Assembly: GCA_028712845.1 (NCBI GenBank)
Contig: JAQTPO010000085.1
Coordinates: 1-8,372, forward strand
Direction of reading: 5' to 3'
Length of the DNA: 8,372 bases
Source: Dehalococcoidales bacterium
GTDB taxonomy: Bacteria > Chloroflexota > Dehalococcoidia > Dehalococcoidales > Fen-1064
Part shown: piece by piece, positions 6,245 to 8,372 of the stretch
Layout: every line of letters begins with the position of its first letter
Numbering within the stretch: position 1 is the stretch's first letter
Made by a program: the position numbers and the translations under genes
Notes under the pieces: model-generated
Databases searched by the model: none
The model's input: the letters and a program-made list of their open reading frames with translations, nothing else
What the model was told of the DNA's origin: nothing

Positions 6245-6273
6245 TTGACGAAGGGTTGACTGCAAAGTATAAT
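6245..6273 (+). promoter_or_regulatory. Sigma70-like promoter for tRNA-Arg
   Basis: TTGACG at 6245-6250 and a perfect TATAAT at 6268-6273 are separated by exactly 17 nt. It starts about 45 nt before the tRNA-Arg gene. A second TTGACT at 6256 is too close to the -10 to be used. Confidence 0.8.
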
Positions 6274-6317
6274 TAAGCCTGAACATAGCAATCAGCTAAT
6301 TGCTGAAAGCCGGTTAT

Positions 6318-6393
6318 GCGCCTGTAGCTCAGTGGATAGAGCATCGGTCTTCGAAACCGGGGGTCGAGGGTTCGAATCCCTCCAGGCGCACCA
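6318..6393 (+). tRNA. tRNA-Arg (anticodon TCG), CCA encoded
   Basis: The cloverleaf is complete. The acceptor GCGCCTG (6318-6324) pairs with CAGGCGC (6383-6389). The D arm is GCTC...GAGC. The anticodon stem TCGGT/ACCGG has one wobble pair around loop CTTCGAA, with anticodon TCG at 6351-6353, which reads CGN arginine codons. The T arm is GAGGG-TTCGAAT-CCCTC. The discriminator is A6390 and CCA is at 6391-6393. tRNA-Arg genes are common integration targets; the accessory genes and recombinase remnant start just to its right. Confidence 0.97.
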
Positions 6394-6405
6394 CTTTTTA
6401 AAGCT

Positions 6406-6444
6406 AAAAAAGCCCTTATGTTAATTACTGCATAATGGCTTTTT
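6406..6444. terminator. Hairpin terminator after tRNA-Arg, probably bidirectional (also serves fic)
   Basis: The stem runs AAAAAGCC-C-TTATG (6407-6420) against CATAA-T-GGCTTTTT (6431-6444) with one C/T mismatch and a 10-nt loop. A T tract ends the right arm, and an A tract begins the left arm, so the structure has a U run in either transcript direction. On the + strand it ends the tRNA-Arg transcript 13 nt after CCA. On the - strand it lies 77 nt past the fic stop. Confidence 0.8.
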
Positions 6445-6520
6445 CTTGTTAAATGGCACTAAATAGATGCAACAAAAAATTCTTTAGTTTCTGTCATTTA
6501 AAGTAGAGCAATAAACTTTT

Positions 6521-7663
6521 TTAAGATTTTGCCAATTTATAATTAGCCATAAATTGGCTCATTAATTCCAAATTTGCTTTCACCTTGCCATCTTGGATTA
6601 TTATTAACTGCTTCTTTAAAAGTTCTGCTAAATCCCGTGAAAGCGTTTTAGGAGTTAATCCTCTATACAAAATACCTAGTTCGTGTTTACCAGCACGTAT
6701 ATCCTTTATCGAAACTATATCTGCACCTAATATATACATAAAATCAAACATTCTATCACCGGGTTTTGATCCGAGTTCAATAATTAATTCGTCACGCACA
6801 TAATCTCTGAACGCGATCTCTTGAACTTCTAGCAAAACCTCTTTATGTACATTTTCCAACTCACTTGCCAGTCCTCTTAAAGCAAATAAGATGAATGGAG
6901 TAATATCATTTCCTGTTTCAAACCGCACTTTATCTAAGTTATTGATATATTCTGATCTATGTTGATAATAGAAGTTAGCAAGCGAATAGAATCCAATTGC
7001 GTTAATTCCAGCTTGACACAATAAGAAGCTCTCCACACCCCTAGCAGTTCTTCCATTTCCATCCCCAAATGGATGAATACTCACGATATAGAAGTGTGCT
7101 ACGATCGCCCTAATTATTTCATCCCATTCTTTAGGCTCTCCCTCGTTAAACCATACAATGAATCCTTCAATCAAATCCTTAACTTGGTCCCATGGAGGGG
7201 CATTATAATTACCAGCTCTGACAGGGGAAGTTCGATACTCTCCTGGAATATTTCGTTCATATTCGATATCCTTTGTAAGAATTCTGTGGAATGTTTTAAT
7301 CAAATTTTCGCTAAGAATACAATTTGGGGTTCCTTTGATAACCCGAGCAACATATCGCATCAACATTTTTGCGCTACGGGCTTCTTTTTCCTCTTGTTGT
7401 TTATTAATGGGTAAAACATACTGATTCTTTGGCGTTTCTAAGACACGTCTTACTTCATCTTCGCTGAGATCTGCTCCTTCGATTCCAGTTGTTCCACGTA
7501 CTGCTCTGAGTATGTTCATCTTATCTATCTTTTCTCGCCTGTTAGGAGTAATTGGGATATTGTTGATTACAAATGCCATTGCATGACATTTTGCAAGAAT
7601 AGATATAATTTCTTTGTTCTCAATTTCAACAGTAGTTCTAAAAGTTACGTCCCATTTAGGCAT
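6521..7663 (-). CDS. Fic-domain AMP-transferase, class II type, with C-terminal winged-helix-like region
   Basis: Fic proteins usually transfer AMP from ATP to a hydroxyl side chain of a target protein. The core motif HPFGDGNGRTAR (residues 197-208 from this start) is intact, with catalytic His197 and the phosphate- and Mg-binding D/N/R residues. The target-binding flap PGEYRTSPVRAGNYNAPP lies just before it. N-terminal to the domain, TTGIEG (58-63) matches the inhibitory (S/T)xxxE(G/N) motif with its glutamate, so activity is expected to be self-restrained. Residues of about 300-370 (PGDRMFDFMYIL... LTPKTLSRDLAELLKKQLII) look like a winged helix. I choose ATG 7663, which has GGAG 10 nt upstream. 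TTG at 7693 would add ten residues that have no family look and lie within the repeat region. The gene is clearly more AT-rich than the left half, suggesting transfer. Confidence 0.9.
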   Translation of the reverse strand: MPKWDVTFRTTVEIENKEIISILAKCHAMAFVINNIPITPNRREKIDKMNILRAVRGTTGIEGADLSEDEVRRVLETPKNQYVLPINKQQEEKEARSAKMLMRYVARVIKGTPNCILSENLIKTFHRILTKDIEYERNIPGEYRTSPVRAGNYNAPPWDQVKDLIEGFIVWFNEGEPKEWDEIIRAIVAHFYIVSIHPFGDGNGRTARGVESFLLCQAGINAIGFYSLANFYYQHRSEYINNLDKVRFETGNDITPFILFALRGLASELENVHKEVLLEVQEIAFRDYVRDELIIELGSKPGDRMFDFMYILGADIVSIKDIRAGKHELGILYRGLTPKTLSRDLAELLKKQLIIIQDGKVKANLELMSQFMANYKLAKS

Positions 7664-7681
7664 ATTATGACTTCTCCATAA

Positions 7682-7705
7682 TGTCCAAGACAATGTTCAA
7701 GACAT
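7682..7705. repeat. Tandem pair of TGTC-N3-GACA units at the fic 5' end
   Basis: Two adjoining 12-bp units, TGTCCAAGACAA (7682-7693) and TGTTCAAGACAT (7694-7705), each have a TGTY-CAA-GACA core. The first core is a perfect interrupted palindrome. They cover the leader just upstream of the chosen fic start, where a bound protein would block elongation or initiation. Confidence 0.65.
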
Positions 7706-7747
7706 TTTATTTGTGTTGATAATCATTATTTCGTATTATTACGCATA

Positions 7748-7777
7748 ATATTACAACGTAATTCAAGACATTGTCAA
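7748..7777 (-). promoter_or_regulatory. Leftward promoter for fic
   Basis: On the minus strand TTGACA (7777-7772) is followed after 18 nt by TAATAT (7753-7748). The -35 is a perfect consensus and lies inside a TGTCAAGGACA palindrome-like unit. Transcription would start near 7740, giving a leader of roughly 75 nt that contains the other repeat pair. Confidence 0.6.
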
Positions 7778-7783
7778 GGACAT
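7761..7783. repeat. Second tandem pair of the TGTC-N3-GACA unit over the fic -35 box
   Basis: ATTCAAGACAT (7761-7771) and TGTCAAGGACAT (7772-7783) repeat the unit seen at 7682-7705 with the same close tandem spacing. The last core, TGTC-AAG-GACA, is a perfect interrupted palindrome and includes the -35 TTGACA on the minus strand. Together the two pairs look like an operator array for repression of fic. The binding protein is unknown. Confidence 0.6.
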
Positions 7784-7838
7784 TTTTATAATAATGTCAT
7801 ATATTTTGTCTAAAGATTTATGTTATTTGACTAAATTT

Positions 7839-8003
7839 TTATCCCTCTAAATTAACCATTTGAGCTTCAGGTAAAATAACTTCGTCAAATCCTCTAGCTG
7901 CTGCTTGTTGCAATCCAGGCGATACATGGCTGTAAGTATCAAGCGTTATGCTAATGCTCGAATGACCTAGCCTCTCCTGAACTATCCTGGGATGTTCTAC
8001 AAC
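7839..8003 (-). pseudogene. Tyrosine recombinase/integrase remnant (C-terminal end only)
   Basis: The minus-strand frame reads EHPRIVQERLGHSSISITL, then DTYSHVSPGLQQAAARGFDE, to a TAA at 7839. This is the classic end of phage-type integrases: LGH with the active-site His (box II) and DTYSHV with the nucleophilic Tyr. Only about 50 residues are left; the N-terminal DNA-binding domain, the first Arg, the Lys and the H-x-x-R motif are missing. Homology fades near 8003. The frame stays open to an ATG at 8090, but those extra residues (hydrophobic, then YYPHTIII) do not resemble an integrase and lie antisense to the antitoxin promoter, so I leave them out. It marks a past integration event near tRNA-Arg. 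Confidence 0.8.
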
Positions 8004-8032
8004 TTGACAAATACGATAATGCGGTTCATACT
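8004..8032 (+). promoter_or_regulatory. Promoter of the antitoxin-toxin operon
   Basis: A perfect -35 TTGACA (8004-8009) and CATACT (8027-8032, four of six -10 bases) are separated by 17 nt. The -10 overlaps the left arm of an inverted repeat, fitting autorepression by the antitoxin. The promoter begins right where the integrase similarity ends. Confidence 0.6.
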
Positions 8033-8051
8033 CTGGTATGATTATAGTATG
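8027..8051. promoter_or_regulatory. Candidate operator: CATAC-N4-GTATG with a second GTATG 11 bp further
   Basis: CATAC (8027-8031) and GTATG (8036-8040) form an inverted repeat over the -10 box. GTATG recurs at 8047-8051, exactly 11 bp (about one helical turn) after the first. Ribbon-helix-helix dimers bind short sub-sites at such spacing, so this is a plausible site for autoregulation by the adjacent gene product. No binding data can be seen here. Confidence 0.45.
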
Positions 8052-8064
8052 AGGATAATAACCT

Positions 8065-8331
8065 ATGAGTAAAACAACCAAGATTACCATCAGTCTGCAG
8101 GAAGATATGTTGTGCGCAGTAGAAGAAAAGAGAGAGGAAAGTGGAGAAAGCCGCAGTCAATTCTTTCGTCGTGCCGTGGAAGTACTGCTTAAATTCCAAC
8201 GGGAACGGGACCAAAGTGAGCGCTACATTCGCGCTTACAGTGAAAATCCTGAAACCAGTCAAGAGATAACAGCGGCACGGCATGCCGCCAGTACCATTCT
8301 TGCAGTGGAGCCATGGGATGAGAAGGGGTGA
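8065..8331 (+). CDS. Ribbon-helix-helix (CopG/MazE-like) antitoxin
   Basis: This 88-residue protein is the likely antitoxin of a type II pair. The N-terminus TKITISLQEDMLCAVEEKREESGESRSQFFRRAVEVLL has the ribbon strand (5-11, alternating polar and hydrophobic) and two helices (13-26, 30-45) of the ribbon-helix-helix fold, which binds DNA as a dimer. The tail (about 50-88), ending in LAVEPWDEKG, resembles the acidic, Trp-containing C-termini by which MazE-like antitoxins fill the toxin's RNA groove. ATG 8065 has GAGGA at 8051-8055. The stop overlaps the toxin start by 14 nt, so the two are translationally coupled. The antitoxin is probably an autorepressor of its own operator (8027-8051). Confidence 0.85.
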   Translation: MSKTTKITISLQEDMLCAVEEKREESGESRSQFFRRAVEVLLKFQRERDQSERYIRAYSENPETSQEITAARHAASTILAVEPWDEKG

Positions 8332-8372
8332 AATATGGTGGGCAAAACTTGACCCACCTGCGGGGCGCAGAC
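8318..8372 (+). CDS. MazF/PemK-family toxin, N-terminal end only, cut by window edge
   Basis: From ATG 8318 the frame reads MRRGEIWWAKLDPPAGRR and then leaves the window. 'RGEIWWakLdPp.GrR' is the signature start of MazF/PemK endoribonucleases, which cut mRNA at short sequence motifs; it forms the first strand and the loop before the usual 'RPVVVI'. The gene overlaps the antitoxin end by 14 nt in another frame, the normal arrangement for such pairs. A purine stretch in the antitoxin end (GTGGAG, 8305-8310) can serve as ribosome site. Whether the toxin is complete cannot be seen. Confidence 0.85.
   Translation, partial: MRRGEIWWAKLDPPAGRR

Noticed and set aside
6370..6393. tRNA-Arg 3' end as a left attachment site with a duplicate in the window
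   Set aside because: I could not find a second copy of this sequence anywhere to the right within the window, so no att pair is called.
7682..7783. CRISPR-like or origin-iteron reading of the TGTC-N3-GACA units
   Set aside because: There are only four short units in two pairs, with no spacers of regular length and no cas or rep gene; an operator role over the fic promoter fits better.
8004..8090. N-terminal extension of the integrase-like frame up to an ATG at 8090, with a hydrophobic start
   Set aside because: The residues do not resemble integrases and lie antisense to the antitoxin promoter and first codons; the open frame is probably chance.
8335..8352. ATG at 8335 right after the antitoxin stop, as the start of the next gene
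   Set aside because: That frame meets TGA after five codons; the overlapping ATG at 8318 gives the recognisable MazF start instead.

Overview
The window is a piece of a bacterial chromosome, cut at both ends, with two distinct halves. The left and middle parts (about 1-6390) have mixed base composition and hold housekeeping and acyl-CoA genes. The right part (about 6450-8372) starts AT-rich and carries accessory genes: Fic, an integrase remnant and a toxin-antitoxin pair. The order fabK-fabD-fabG-nusB-acpP, use of FabK-type enoyl reductase, and degenerate copies of the 'GTCATTCTGAGCGAAG...GAATCT' and 'GTCATTCCCGC...GGAATCCAG' dispersed repeats fit a Chloroflexota bacterium of the Dehalococcoidia kind. 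This is inferred from memory of such genomes and no search was run. CCA is encoded in both tRNA genes.

Region 1 (1-3638, + strand): the 3' end of fabK, then fabD, a gap with an extended -10 promoter, fabG, a gap filled by a degenerate hairpin-rich repeat, nusB, acpP and a HAD-family hydrolase. FabD loads malonate onto the acyl carrier protein (AcpP), FabG reduces the beta-keto intermediate and FabK reduces the enoyl intermediate, so most of the type II fatty acid elongation cycle is grouped here with a transcription antitermination factor.

Region 2 (3635-6082, - strand): a family III (CaiB/BaiF) CoA-transferase split into two overlapping reading frames at a short A run, and a crotonase-fold protein that seems to lack both catalytic glutamates of true hydratases. 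Between them, on the + strand, is tRNA-His(GTG) with its own sigma70-like promoter. A second tRNA, tRNA-Arg(TCG), follows at 6318-6393 with a promoter and a strong hairpin terminator that can serve both strands.

Region 3 (6394-8372): next to tRNA-Arg lies a complete class II-type Fic adenylyltransferase gene (- strand). Its control region holds two tandem pairs of an 11-bp TGTC-N3-GACA palindrome-like unit, one of them over the -35 box. Beyond it is the C-terminal remnant of a tyrosine recombinase (- strand). Abutting that is a divergent ribbon-helix-helix antitoxin gene with a promoter and inverted-repeat operator, overlapped by the first 18 codons of a MazF/PemK toxin that runs off the window. 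The arrangement looks like a decayed integrative element beside a tRNA gene. I see no wholly new system. The points most worth a second look are the split CoA-transferase with an internal ribosome binding site, the repeat-controlled fic promoter, and the crotonase without its usual catalytic residues.
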